A stretch of DNA of 64,000 nt from Parasediminibacterium sp046546515 (GCF_046546515.1 NZ_JBKHKJ010000017.1:50142-114141); one strand, 5' to 3'. Shown: positions 1 to 9,153, counted from the first letter of the stretch. Notes: generated by a model not told the origin, from the letters alone. Numbers and translations: made by a program.

Positions 1-870
1 CATACATAATAACGGAACCGCCTGTACGCCCACCAAAAGTGTAATGCCCTACCATACCCCCAGCCCCATGGCAACAAGGTATGCCGCTAAAAAACGGCAT
101 AATCAGATTCATGAAGGAATAAGTAAGTCCTATTTTCTTTACGCTAAGCTCCTCCCTTTCTGGGAAAAAATCGTGCGACACCTGCTTGGTTGCCATGATA
201 GAGTTGCCAAGCGACAAAGGTATTTGGGGCAATGCCAACAAAACAAACCCTTTTGAAACATCATCGATTGTTGGCAAGTGGAATTGTGGGATATTGATAC
301 TAACGGAGTTAAATATGGTTTGAAAATCTGTCTTAAAAACAAAAGCATATAACACCCCTAATAATATGACTAAGATAGCTACTGGGTATTTTTTATTGTC
401 TATAAAAAATAATATCAATACAAAAGCAATAAATGCCAGTATATAGCCCAATGTTTTATCGGCGGGCAAATATTCCTTGCAGGAAAGCATACACAAGCTG
501 ATGCCAAGCCCCATTTGTATGCCCCGGATAACGGTTTTAGGTACAATCTTAGTGAGCTTATCCAAAAGCCCCGTGAGAGAAAGCAGAAACATCACCAAGC
601 CTATTGCAAGCCCTGCGCCCAGTAATATATTGCCCGCTATTTTTTGTGTAATAACAATGGTTGCCATTGCCTTTAATGGCTGCACGGGCATGGGCATCCT
701 GTAAATGAGGCCTGTGGCTATTTGCAGGATGCCAAACATAATCAATACGCTGGGTGTGTGCAGCTTTGCGGCTATTATCATGGCAACAATCAATGGGAAA
801 TCGGTGCCAATATCCCCGAATGCACCAGACAATTCACTGCGGTTAAATTTTATTTTCTTTGTTTCTTCCA
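1..870 (-). CDS. MOT1-type molybdate/sulfate transporter, 3' part beyond window
   Basis: The reverse strand is open from an ATG at 870 to the left edge, giving about 290 residues without a stop, so the C-terminus lies outside the window. The N-terminal part carries GDIGTDFPL followed by MPVQPLKAMA, and near the edge PCCHGAGGMVGHYTFG. These are the signature segments of the MOT1 family of molybdate transporters (SulP-like fold). Alternating hydrophobic stretches indicate several membrane helices, placing it in the inner membrane. The likely role is proton-coupled molybdate or sulfate uptake; the substrate cannot be fixed from sequence. No clear TAnnTTTG box lies directly upstream. The gene faces away from everything to its right, so its operon context is unknown. 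Confidence 0.85.
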
Positions 871-1048
871 TTTGTGTTAGACTTTTTTGGGCTAATTTTT
901 TTAGGTGCTGGTGAGTGCCGACCAGCATTTAATATAACCTTATTTGAAGACATAGTGAAACTTGTATAACCCATTTTCAGGGGCGTTGCCCCTTGGTTTT
1001 TGCTGGCTTTTGACACCCTGAATTTATTTTTTAGGCATTTCTGCATCA

Positions 1049-1460
1049 TAACTCATTGAAATACAGTACTTTTTTGTTTTATAAGATGCTTATTTTGCGC
1101 TTACTTTGTGCTTATTTTTTGAGTGTTTTGTGCTTATTTTGTGCGTGATTTCCGCAAAAAAGTGAGTACTTTATTCGTGTTTTGTGAGTACGGATATAGT
1201 TCATAATGACGTTTTATTGTATGTGAAAAATGAACCCTTAGGAGCAACGAACAATGGCTATCGCAACCGCAGGGATTGAAACCGGACTTTACAATTGAGC
1301 CTTTCATAACGAAGTCAACTACAAAATTCGGGATGAACCAACGAAAACATGGGGGCATATACTACAAAAATGGGATTGATTTATGAAACGTGCAAAAGGA
1401 CAATCCTATATGGGGGAAATATGCCCCCATGAATGCCCTAAAATGCCCCCATGATGGGGG
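1049..1460 (+). repeat. Composite intergenic repeat, copy 1 (box + 11-bp phased array + palindrome)
   Basis: The 829-bp gap 871-1699 holds no credible gene. It contains a box TAACTCATTGAAATACAGT (1049-1067) and then, after 18 nt, ten units at 1086-1193 of length 11,11,11,11,11,11,10,11,11,10 with consensus GTGCTTATTTT. A GGGGG/CCCCC palindrome follows at 1402-1460, starting AATCCTATATGGGGG. Equivalent arrangements occur near 23.4-23.7 kb and 40.45-40.72 kb, and box plus array only at 60.25-60.39 kb. The 10-nt seventh unit is A-rich (CCGCAAAAAA), as is the seventh unit of the 60 kb copy, which argues for common descent. Eleven is not a multiple of three, so this is not a decayed coding repeat. 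Function is unknown. Confidence 0.8.
1295..1338. repeat. Dispersed repeat related to the 49.6 kb inverted-repeat element
   Basis: This 44-bp stretch begins TTGAGCCTTTCATAACGAAG and continues with a segment similar to TCAACTGCAAAATCCGGG. Positions 49589-49632 are the same sequence with a handful of substitutions. At 49.6 kb the sequence is one arm of a 23-bp perfect inverted repeat; here only one arm is obvious. It lies inside composite repeat copy 1, between the phased array and the palindrome. Confidence 0.7.
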
Positions 1461-1668
1461 AAAACCTGAATTAAAATGACAGATATATACTCACTAGCAC
1501 TTCAAAAAAAGAAATAGTTTTTTTTCAGAACGATGCCCTATTCAAAAATAGGTAAAAGGGAGTGAAAAACTATGTTTTCTTAATTTTTACTAGCTTAAAA
1601 CGATGTATCCTAAATGCCTATGTGGCGAAATAATACCTTGTTAGTAACCAAAAAACAGTACAGTGCCT

Positions 1669-1676
1669 TATATTTG
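1669..1676 (+). promoter_or_regulatory. Bacteroidota -7 box for fabG
   Basis: TATATTTG matches TAnnTTTG exactly, 23 bp before the fabG ATG. No well-spaced TTG is seen at -33. Confidence 0.55.
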
Positions 1677-1699
1677 ACTGCTTTATAATTATAACTCGT

Positions 1700-2455
1700 A
1701 TGAAATTATTAGAAAACAAAGTAGCCATTATTACTGGTGCAGCGCGTGGCATTGGCGAAGCAATTACCCTTAAACTGGCAGAACAAGGTGCTGCCATTGC
1801 CTTTACTTATGTTAGTGATAGCAGTGCCGAGAAAGCGGCCGCTTTAGAAGCCAAGCTATTGGCTTTGGGCGTAAAAGCAAAAGCCTATAAAAGCAATGCG
1901 GGCGATTTTGCACAGTCAGAAATTTTTGTGGCAGACGTGCTGAAGGAATTTGGCAACATAGATGTTTGCGTAAACAATGCCGGCATTAGCAAAGACAACC
2001 TTTTGCTGCGCATGACAGAGCAACAATGGGACGATGTGATGGACATTAACCTGAAAAGCGTATTCAACATCACCAAGCACGTAATTAAGCCTATGATGAA
2101 GGCTAAAACAGGCTCTATCATCAATATGAGCTCTATTATAGGCATCAGGGGCAACGCTGGGCAAAGCAGCTATGCTGCTAGCAAAGCAGGTATTATCGGC
2201 TTTACAAAGTCTATTGCTGCTGAACTAGGCAGCCGAAACATACGTTGCAACGCAATAGCCCCTGGTTTTGTAGAAACCGACATGACACACTATTTGCAAG
2301 ATGGGGCAGGGGCTGCCGACTTTTTAAAGAAAATACCACTTGGCCGCTTTGGCAAAGCCGAAGAGATAGCCAATACTACTTTGTTTTTGGCCAGCGATTT
2401 AAGCAGCTATATCACAGGGCAGGTTATAAGTGCCTGTGGTGGGTTGAATATTTAA
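1700..2455 (+). CDS. fabG: 3-oxoacyl-[acyl-carrier-protein] reductase
   Basis: This is a 251-residue short-chain dehydrogenase. It shows the NADP-binding TGAARGIG at residues 12-19, NNAG at 92-95, and the catalytic Ser145-Tyr158-Lys162 set (MSS, then YAASK). PGFVETDM follows at the usual place after the active site. The length and motif spacing fit FabG, which reduces 3-oxoacyl-ACP in type II fatty acid synthesis in the cytoplasm. Other SDR functions are possible because no acyl carrier gene is adjacent, but FabG is the best match. The ATG at 1700 lies 23 bp after a TATATTTG box, and a strong hairpin terminator follows, so it is probably monocistronic. Confidence 0.88.
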   Translation: MKLLENKVAIITGAARGIGEAITLKLAEQGAAIAFTYVSDSSAEKAAALEAKLLALGVKAKAYKSNAGDFAQSEIFVADVLKEFGNIDVCVNNAGISKDNLLLRMTEQQWDDVMDINLKSVFNITKHVIKPMMKAKTGSIINMSSIIGIRGNAGQSSYAASKAGIIGFTKSIAAELGSRNIRCNAIAPGFVETDMTHYLQDGAGAADFLKKIPLGRFGKAEEIANTTLFLASDLSSYITGQVISACGGLNI

Positions 2456-2502
2456 TTTTTTGCCACTAAGGCACTAAGACACAAAGAAGCACAAAGTATT
2501 TT

Positions 2503-2559
2503 AAGGGATAAGAAAAGAAGAAAAAAGATTATTTTCTTTCTTTTCTTATCCCTTTTTAG
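2503..2559 (+). terminator. Rho-independent terminator after fabG
   Basis: A perfect 17-bp stem (arms 2503-2519 and 2538-2554, AAGGGATAAGAAAAGAA and its complement) is followed by TTTTT. It grows directly out of a copy of the CACTAAGGCACTAAGACACA intergenic repeat at 2463-2497. Confidence 0.8.
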
Positions 2560-2902
2560 TGCTTTTTCGATCATTCATGGCTTTGTGCAAAAAATACCTG
2601 AATAGCAACCTTTACTGAATCAGCCCTTTTCTTTGTATAAAAACCTTTTATGCCAAAATTAAAATGGGCTTTAGCATTTTATTAAGATACAGCCCGAAAC
2701 ACTTTACTGTAAAAGGTTTCAGCCGATATTAACTTTCCAATTACTAATAAATAAACAGTTTTTTAAAAAAATTTTGCCCTTGCGTGTAACTAAAATTACC
2801 GACCTCCGTTTACCCTATATACGCATATTTTTCGGCCGGGAAATAAAAGTAAAAAACAACAGCGATTATGCTGTATTTAATAAAATTTTAATTTAAAACA
2901 CA
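2560..2902. other. AT-rich intergenic region, leader of the PepSY-like gene
   Basis: This stretch has no gene. It is AT-rich and holds TTTTTTAAAAAAATTTTGCC near 2760-2780. No exact TAnnTTTG box was found close to the next start codon, so the promoter of the following gene is not identified. Confidence 0.5.
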
Positions 2903-3403
2903 ATGAAACACAATACATTATCTCAAAAAACAAACACAATAAACAAACAATTAGTAATGGCTTTTTTTGTAGCCATGATGCTTATCGGTACTGCTTTTAC
3001 CAAGGCAAATGCCGCCACTACTACTACTGTCAATTCAAATGCAGTAGCCCTTTTTAAAGAGGCATATAAAAACGTAAGTAAAGTAACTTGGAAAACAACC
3101 AAGCTGTTTTCAAAAGCAAGTTTTGTGCAAGATGGCGTAGCAATGGAAGTATTCTACAACAATAATGATGGCTCGTTAATAGCTACAAGCAAATCTATCA
3201 GCTTTACTACTTTGCCAGCCGCAGCTATCAAATACATCAGCAAAAACTACGCAGCTCCTAATTATACTTTGAAAAGCTGCATAGAATATACTAATAGCGA
3301 CAATGAAACGAGCTATTATGTGTCTGTGGAAGGAACAAAAGCCACTAAAGTGCTGGAAGTAAGCAACAATGGTTCTGTATCGGTTTTTAAAACAATTAAG
3401 TAG
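2903..3403 (+). CDS. Secreted PepSY-like (DUF2874-type) protein
   Basis: This 166-residue protein has a long N-terminal signal peptide: a basic start, hydrophobic LVMAFFVAMMLIGTAF, and a likely cleavage after KANA near residue 37. The mature part has two similar alpha-beta halves with F-x-x-A-Y-x-NVSKVTW, AMEVFYNNNDGSLIA, LPAAAIKYI and YYVSVEGTKATKVLEV. These are typical of periplasmic PepSY-like proteins common in Chitinophagaceae. I assign the family by pattern, not by search. The function is unknown; such proteins are thought to bind or inhibit something in the periplasm. It stands alone and ends at a strong hairpin. Confidence 0.7.
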   Translation: MKHNTLSQKTNTINKQLVMAFFVAMMLIGTAFTKANAATTTTVNSNAVALFKEAYKNVSKVTWKTTKLFSKASFVQDGVAMEVFYNNNDGSLIATSKSISFTTLPAAAIKYISKNYAAPNYTLKSCIEYTNSDNETSYYVSVEGTKATKVLEVSNNGSVSVFKTIK

Positions 3404-3463
3404 TATTAAGTATTATTGTGGGGATGGGCCACAAATGCTCGAAAACACTAAGGGGCGCAAAGT

Positions 3464-3517
3464 AAAAAGTGAAAGAAGAAAAGGTTTTGTAATCTTTTCT
3501 TCTTTCACTTTTTTTAT
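3464..3517 (+). terminator. Strong hairpin terminator after the PepSY-like gene
   Basis: A perfect 20-bp stem (arms 3464-3483 and 3494-3513) with a 10-nt loop runs into TTTT on the + strand and is preceded by AAAAA. It could act on both strands and therefore also protect tktB, which converges from the right. Confidence 0.8.
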
Positions 3518-3628
3518 TTTAGGACTTTTTTTGGAACACGAAAATTTATTAGTAACAAAAGTCAAAGGGAGTAGTTCTTTCTGTATTTTTCTTTGTGTTA
3601 CTTAAATCCTTGATGCGGCAAGTTTAAC

Positions 3629-4591
3629 CTATTTCCTGCCTATCACCTTTTCTACTGCAGCAACAATATCTGGAGAATCCAAGCCATATTTTTTCAATAG
3701 CTCATTAGGCGTGCCGCTTTCACCAAAAGTATCTTTTGTACCCACATACTCAATAGGTATAGGAAAGTTTTTAGCAGCTACTTGTGCTATACTGTCGCCC
3801 AAGCCGCCCAAAATATTGTGTTCCTCGCAAGTAACAGCACATTTTGTTTTTTTGATAGAGGCAATAATTGCTTCCGTGTCTAATGGCTTAATGGTATGTA
3901 TGTTAATCAATTCTACACTTATACCTTTTGCTTCCAAAATTTTACCAGCTTCAATAGCTTTCCACACCAAATGGCCGCAAGCAAAAATAGTTACATCAGT
4001 GCCTTCGCTTAGTTGCTGGGCTTTTCCAATCACAAAATCGCTGCCATCTTCCTTGGTAAAGTTTGGCCATTTTGGCCTTCCAAAACGTAAGTAAACAGGC
4101 CCATCGTAGCTTGCTATGCGTTTAGTAGCTACTTTGGTTTGGTTAAAGTCGCAAGGCACAATAACAGTCATGCCAGGCAGCATTTTCATTAACCCTATAT
4201 CTTCCAGTATCTGGTGCGTGGCACCATCTTCACCCAATGTTAAACCTGCGTGTGAAGAACAAATTTTTACATTTTTATTGCTGTATGCAACGCTTTGGCG
4301 TATTTGATCATATACACGCCCAGTGCTGAAGTTGGCAAAAGTAGTTGTATAAGGTATTTTGCCGCCAATAGTTAAACCCGCAGCTACGCCTATCATATTT
4401 GCCTCGGCAATGCCGCATTGCACAAAACGCTCTGGTATATCCTTAATAAACGGCCCTAGTTTAAAAGAACCTGCAAGATCGGCAGTAAGCACTACTACTT
4501 TTTCATTCTCTTTTCCTATTTCGTATATGCCTTCCCCAAAACCTGCGCGGGTTTCTTTTTCGTTCAGCACCTGTATGTCCGTTACTTTCAT
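3629..4591 (-). CDS. Transketolase, C-terminal subunit (split enzyme)
   Basis: The 320 residues correspond to the pyrimidine-binding and C-terminal domains of transketolase. GIAEANMIGVAAGLTIGGK carries the catalytic Glu region, followed by HAGLTLGEDGATHQ, GPVYLRFGRP and HNILGGLGDSIAQ. The family moves two-carbon ketol units between sugar phosphates in the pentose phosphate pathway using thiamine diphosphate. In many Bacteroidota the enzyme is encoded as two polypeptides. The thiamine-diphosphate N-terminal half would normally be the neighbour, but no such gene lies within the window, so the partner must be elsewhere. It is separated from the upstream GT2 fusion gene by 93 bp. Confidence 0.88.
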   Translation of the reverse strand: MKVTDIQVLNEKETRAGFGEGIYEIGKENEKVVVLTADLAGSFKLGPFIKDIPERFVQCGIAEANMIGVAAGLTIGGKIPYTTTFANFSTGRVYDQIRQSVAYSNKNVKICSSHAGLTLGEDGATHQILEDIGLMKMLPGMTVIVPCDFNQTKVATKRIASYDGPVYLRFGRPKWPNFTKEDGSDFVIGKAQQLSEGTDVTIFACGHLVWKAIEAGKILEAKGISVELINIHTIKPLDTEAIIASIKKTKCAVTCEEHNILGGLGDSIAQVAAKNFPIPIEYVGTKDTFGESGTPNELLKKYGLDSPDIVAAVEKVIGRK

Positions 4592-4684
4592 TGGTTCAAC
4601 TTATTATCGGTTAAAAAATTTAATGCAAATTAAAGAAATTATAGGCTAGGCACTACTATTTTGTTATTGATTTATACAACCTAT

Positions 4685-7600
4685 TTAAGGTTTATTTACT
4701 ACTGTATCCAAAAAATCAATGTCTTTTACATTGCCTGTCCTTTTTAGCACGCCCCAGTTTTGCAGCTCGCCTTTTAATGCCCGGCGCATAGACCTGTAAA
4801 GTACGAGCAGCATTAACCACCTGTAAATAAACCTTTGCGGTATCAGCCATATTAGTTTTACTGGGTTTTCTTTATCGAATAAAAAGGAAATAGCTGCTAT
4901 AATGGCATCAATAACCGTAAATAGTACATAATACCATAATATCTTGCTTGCATTGTCTGTAAACAAACCAAAAATCATTAATACGTCTGCAATAGGGGAG
5001 AAGAGGGGTACTATATATTTAAAAATTAATATATCTGGAAGGGCTATCCATCCGAGTGATTTATTTTTGCTGCTGAACAATTGGTCTGTGTGTTTCCAAA
5101 AGGTTTGCATCACGCCAAAACTCCAGCGGTAACGCTGCTTCATAAATTGTTTCAGGCTTTCTGGCACTTCGGTATAGGCAACGGCTTTTGGCTCGTTGGT
5201 AACAATATACCCGGCACGCAAAATACGGATAGTAAGGTCGCAGTCTTCGGCAAGGGTGTCTGTCGTAAACCCACCTGCATCCACGATAGCCTGTTTTTTA
5301 AACGCTCCTATAGCCCCTGGCACTACTGTTATGGCATTGGCATAAGCAAAACCTTTCCTGTCAAAATTTTGGCTGGTGATGTATTCAATATTCTGCCATT
5401 TCGTTAAAATATTCACCTCATTGCCAACTTTTACCACACCTGCCACAGCCCCGATTTCTTCTTTTGGATTAGGGTTCATTAAAAAATGCTTCATCATTAA
5501 ATGCACCGCATTTGGAGCAAGCTTGGTATCAGCATCTATGCATACCACATAAGCAGCACTGGTTTTGTCAATACCAAAATTCAAGGCAGATGCTTTGCCA
5601 CCATTTACTTTGGTAAATAATTTGATGATAGGGTGGCCACTGAATACATTTTGTACTATTTGCCAGGTTGCATCTTTGCTACCGTCATCAATAAAAATGA
5701 TATTGTAATTCGGATAGTCACACTTCAACAAATTGGTCAATGAGCTTATTACATTCACTTCTTCGTTATAAGCTGGCACAATGATAGAGACAAGCGGGTA
5801 ACTATCCACCAATTCATTATAAATAATATGCCTTTCCTTTTTCCTTTGCAGGAACGAAAGGAAACCGAGTATCAGCAACCTTATGGCACTCATAGCCATG
5901 AATACCAAAAACAAAGCAAAGAAGAAATGGCTGCTGATATATACTGCCTCTGCCCAGAAATAATTTATTTTGAGCTTAAAATAATCTTTCCCATCTACAA
6001 AAGGCATTACATCGTCTCTTTTCTTGCCTAATAAATCTGCAACTGTAGTAAATGTATAACCCCTTGACTCAAAATAACGGATAAGCATCCCAGTGGCTAA
6101 TACCGTTTGGCTTCTGTCGCCCCCTCCATCGTGCAGCAATATAATGGTGCTGCTATCCCCATTCCTGGTATGCTCGGCGTGCGAGTTTACTACCCTGTTA
6201 AAAATAGTATCTGCCGTGTAATCTTTTACTTCCCCCCGTTGCCAGTCTTCTGGGTCTAGACTTTCACCGACGGTAATATAGTTCCTCGTCCGGCTAAGTG
6301 CCACAGGCACGAGCTCTTCATTTTTTTCAGGCTCGCTGTCCGCATTAAAAGGAGCCCTGAACATTGTAGTGCTGCGCCCAGTAAGCGCCTCAATCAAAAG
6401 CTGCGTTGCGTCCATTTCCAGCAAAGCTCTTTCTTTACTCACCTTGCTCATGTCTGGGTGGGTAAATGTGTGGTTGCCAATTTCATGGCCATCTTTCAAA
6501 ATCCTTTTTACTAGTGGTATGTTGTTTTCAGCTTCTAAGCCTATCAGGAAAAAAGTAGCAGGTACATGGTAATAAGCCAGCGTGTCTAATATCTCCTTTG
6601 TGTATTTAGGGTCTGGGCCATCATCGTACGTCAGTACCAGCTTTGGTTTGTTTGTTTTCCCAAATTTCTTTACCACATAAGTAGAGGGCAGCACATCATA
6701 GTTTTCTTCTGTTATCAACATGCTGGGTTTATCTACCTCCACAGTAATATGCCCGTCTTTTGGCGAAGCCAGTACATCTAATATTTCCCCTTCTCCAATA
6801 TAATCCACGGCATTGCTTCCAGTTACTTTGCTAAATTCCGAAAAATTGAATTTCTGTAACGCAGACCTATTCATCGGAAGGTTATAAAAATCCCATATCC
6901 TGTTATCTTCCGATCCAAGCCGCCATAAGGAAGTGCCCGCCAAACCATATTCAGTAGAAAACCTAAGTGTATTGAAATTGGTAGCTGCATCTACAAAATG
7001 CACATTATGTATGGAGTCTTTGTCATCATAGTACTGATAGCTTAGGTTGTAACTGTCATCATCAAAGTCAATAACTGCATCACTCTCCCTTGCAGTTACC
7101 AAAGCTTGCTGGTAAGTAAGCAATTTGACTGTATCTCTTTTATCCCAACCCCAATCGTACCCTTGGGCTGCTAAGCTCAATATAATTTTGTTGGGCGGGA
7201 TATTCTTTGCAAATTTATCTACTACCGCTTCTATCCATTTTTGCCCACAAATAGGCCCAGGCTTTGTTGATTCACCATGCTCGTCAAAGGCCATTAAAAA
7301 AAAGTAATCGTTTGTTTTATTCTCTGTAGTAAAATCGTTGTAGGCTACATGTGGGTATATTTTCTCCGTAACAAGAAAATTTTGTGCATGCAATTGTTTA
7401 TACAAACTTTTTTTAAATGCGTTTAAAGCGACTTTATTTGGGTTTACCTCGTCAAAATCTATGTTTACCCCAACAAACTTAAATTTTGCGAGTGTTTTTA
7501 TAATATCTGCTATCAACTTTTCCCGTTTTATAGGGTCATTGATAACACGCCTAAAAGCATCTGTAGTTGGTTGTGTATTAATACTATTGGAGAGCATGGG

Positions 7601-8128
7601 CATCATTTGAACCTGAGCCCTTTTGATAACATCATAGTCTCTTTTTTCTATATTAACTATTAATGTATCTGCATTTGGGTCAATAAAAAACCATTCAGGT
7701 ATTACTAAGTTCAACTTAGACACATTTTTTTTTAGCGACAAATGAGCTTGCAAATCCCAATTCATATAAAATGCTGCACGGATACCTAGGCTGTCGTTAA
7801 ACAAACTAGATGAAGACAAGTTTAAGGCAGTATCATTTTGCCCTTGCCCTCTACCCACTGCCCATTGTCCACTTATATATTTGCTAAACCCCCTGAATTT
7901 CTTGCCAATTTCACTTTCACGATAGGCAGGTATATTACCAGATAATACTTTTTTAATAGCCCTTGATTCCAAAGGAATCTTGCTTTCAGACGTTGCTATA
8001 CTCCTAAGCGTAATGGTGATAACAACAATCACAATTACAACAATAAGGGCAATAATCCTTAACCCCCATTTAAGCCTTTGCCAACGAGTAGGGTTGTTTG
8101 TTTGAAAAATTTGTGCTGAATGAGGCAT
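4685..8128 (-). CDS. GH18-like / polysaccharide deacetylase / GT2 glycosyltransferase fusion
   Basis: This 1147-residue membrane protein joins three enzyme modules. After a short cytoplasmic tail and a membrane helix (about 21-41) comes a GH18-like domain (about 110-430) with VNIDFDE at 221-227. A NodB deacetylase domain follows with YDDGPDP at 501-507, GHEIGNHTFTHP at 547-558, RAPF at 591 and LLHDGG near 664. A membrane segment (about 726-758) leads to a GT2 domain with IIVPAYNE at 782, DAD at 865-867, EDCD at 961 and QRYRW at 998-1002, then C-terminal helices. The order suggests synthesis on the inner face and trimming and deacetylation outside of a beta-linked GlcNAc polymer (PNAG or chitin-like). 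That polymer is inference. The GH18 acid motif is not canonical (DFDE rather than DxDxE), so hydrolase activity is uncertain. Confidence 0.88.
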   Translation of the reverse strand: MPHSAQIFQTNNPTRWQRLKWGLRIIALIVVIVIVVITITLRSIATSESKIPLESRAIKKVLSGNIPAYRESEIGKKFRGFSKYISGQWAVGRGQGQNDTALNLSSSSLFNDSLGIRAAFYMNWDLQAHLSLKKNVSKLNLVIPEWFFIDPNADTLIVNIEKRDYDVIKRAQVQMMPMLSNSINTQPTTDAFRRVINDPIKREKLIADIIKTLAKFKFVGVNIDFDEVNPNKVALNAFKKSLYKQLHAQNFLVTEKIYPHVAYNDFTTENKTNDYFFLMAFDEHGESTKPGPICGQKWIEAVVDKFAKNIPPNKIILSLAAQGYDWGWDKRDTVKLLTYQQALVTARESDAVIDFDDDSYNLSYQYYDDKDSIHNVHFVDAATNFNTLRFSTEYGLAGTSLWRLGSEDNRIWDFYNLPMNRSALQKFNFSEFSKVTGSNAVDYIGEGEILDVLASPKDGHITVEVDKPSMLITEENYDVLPSTYVVKKFGKTNKPKLVLTYDDGPDPKYTKEILDTLAYYHVPATFFLIGLEAENNIPLVKRILKDGHEIGNHTFTHPDMSKVSKERALLEMDATQLLIEALTGRSTTMFRAPFNADSEPEKNEELVPVALSRTRNYITVGESLDPEDWQRGEVKDYTADTIFNRVVNSHAEHTRNGDSSTIILLHDGGGDRSQTVLATGMLIRYFESRGYTFTTVADLLGKKRDDVMPFVDGKDYFKLKINYFWAEAVYISSHFFFALFLVFMAMSAIRLLILGFLSFLQRKKERHIIYNELVDSYPLVSIIVPAYNEEVNVISSLTNLLKCDYPNYNIIFIDDGSKDATWQIVQNVFSGHPIIKLFTKVNGGKASALNFGIDKTSAAYVVCIDADTKLAPNAVHLMMKHFLMNPNPKEEIGAVAGVVKVGNEVNILTKWQNIEYITSQNFDRKGFAYANAITVVPGAIGAFKKQAIVDAGGFTTDTLAEDCDLTIRILRAGYIVTNEPKAVAYTEVPESLKQFMKQRYRWSFGVMQTFWKHTDQLFSSKNKSLGWIALPDILIFKYIVPLFSPIADVLMIFGLFTDNASKILWYYVLFTVIDAIIAAISFLFDKENPVKLIWLIPQRFIYRWLMLLVLYRSMRRALKGELQNWGVLKRTGNVKDIDFLDTVVNKP

Positions 8129-8236
8129 ACCTAATATAATACTATAAGGTACAAAGATGCACTGTAATTACGTTATTTACTGGTTAAATAGCAACCTAAA
8201 AACTAAAAAGCAGAATAAATAATTAGATTTTTCCAA

Positions 8237-8812
8237 TTATTTATAATATCCATTCTCTATAATTTCATGGTTCACTATGTCAGAAACAAGGTACTGAATA
8301 CTTTTCCCATCCTTTATCCGGCTTCGGATAGCAGTGGCAGATATTTCCAGCAAAGGGGCATCTAGTATTTTCAAACCTTTTTTTACGTTTATCGAATTAT
8401 TGACAGAAAATCCCGGCCTGTTATAAACAATAAAAGGATAATTGGCGAGTAATATTTGAGCGTTTTTCCAGTTATTTATATTTAAAAAACTGTCACTGCC
8501 CATTACTATGTTAAAGTCATGCAACGGGTATTTTTCTTGAAGGTAAATTAGGGTATCGATAGTATAAGAGGGTTTTGGTAGCTTAAATTCCACATCCGAT
8601 GCTTTTAGCAACTTATTGCCCTCGACAGCCTTTTGCACTAGGTGCAAGCGGTGGTATTCGTTCAGTAAATGATGCGAAGGTTTTAATGGGTTTTGCGGGC
8701 TTATTACCAGCCACACTTGGTCTACATCAGTAAAATTAGCTACATGGTTAGCAATAATTAAGTGGCCAATATGGATAGGATTGAAAGAACCGAAGTACAA
8801 ACCAATTTTCAT
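8237..8812 (-). CDS. nadD: Nicotinate-nucleotide adenylyltransferase
   Basis: The 191-residue protein begins with GLYFGSFNPIHIGH, the nucleotidyltransferase phosphate-binding motif, has GSDSFLNINNW in the middle and ends with ISATAIRSRI, the ISSTxIR-type motif. NadD adenylylates nicotinate mononucleotide in NAD synthesis in the cytoplasm. Nine bases separate it from the upstream feoA-like gene, which points to co-transcription. nadA lies 4 kb away on the same strand, but mnmG and ybeY on the opposite strand separate them, so they are not one operon. Length and motifs are normal. Confidence 0.93.
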   Translation of the reverse strand: MKIGLYFGSFNPIHIGHLIIANHVANFTDVDQVWLVISPQNPLKPSHHLLNEYHRLHLVQKAVEGNKLLKASDVEFKLPKPSYTIDTLIYLQEKYPLHDFNIVMGSDSFLNINNWKNAQILLANYPFIVYNRPGFSVNNSINVKKGLKILDAPLLEISATAIRSRIKDGKSIQYLVSDIVNHEIIENGYYK

Positions 8813-8821
8813 GTGGCTAAT

Positions 8822-9055
8822 TTAGGCTTCTTCCTCCAAAAAAATACTGTTTGCCTCGCTCAAACGCAGGCTTAAATTATATCCTGCTACAGATATAGAA
8901 ATAGGGTCGCCCAAGGGTGCTACTTGTATTACTTTCACTATCTCTCCTGGCACGCAGCCCATTTCCATTAGCTTTATAAAAATATCATCTTTCTCAAATG
9001 AATGTATTATTGCTTTATGCCCCACCCTTAACTCACTTAGCCTTTTCATTATCAC
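8822..9055 (-). CDS. feoA: Stand-alone FeoA-domain protein
   Basis: The 77 residues form one FeoA (SH3-like) domain: LSELRVGHKAII, LMEMGCVPGEIVKVI, APLGDPISISVAGYNLSLR. FeoA proteins bind and modulate the ferrous iron permease FeoB, but no feoB is present here. The gene is followed after 9 bp by nadD. A start at 9055 (MIM) or 9049 (MKR) is possible. A TACTTTTG box at 9085-9092 on the reverse strand gives a leader of about 25 nt. It may act with a FeoB elsewhere or have another role, so the symbol reflects the domain rather than a proven function. Confidence 0.8.
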   Translation of the reverse strand: MIMKRLSELRVGHKAIIHSFEKDDIFIKLMEMGCVPGEIVKVIQVAPLGDPISISVAGYNLSLRLSEANSIFLEEEA

Positions 9056-9084
9056 TTATTAAACAGCTAAAATATACTGTACTG

Positions 9085-9092
9085 CAAAAGTA
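9085..9092 (-). promoter_or_regulatory. -7 box for the feoA-nadD pair
   Basis: TACTTTTG on the reverse strand matches TAnnTTTG, 29 bp before the feoA start. The divergent ybeY has the near-match TAACCTTTG at about 9129-9137. Confidence 0.6.
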
Positions 9093-9153
9093 AATTGACT
9101 AGCTGCCATTTTGTTACGAATTTTGGAGTAACCTTTGCATTAACAGATATTAT

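Noticed and set aside
1086..1193. Phased arrays as CRISPR repeats
   Set aside because: Units are 10-11 bp with no unique spacers of 25-40 bp, and no cas genes are present.
3369..3605. Forward frame overlapping the end of the PepSY-like gene
   Set aside because: It runs through a 20-bp terminator stem and has no domain.
8822..9055. Complete Feo ferrous iron system
   Set aside because: Only a FeoA-type domain is present; no FeoB GTPase-permease can be found on either side.
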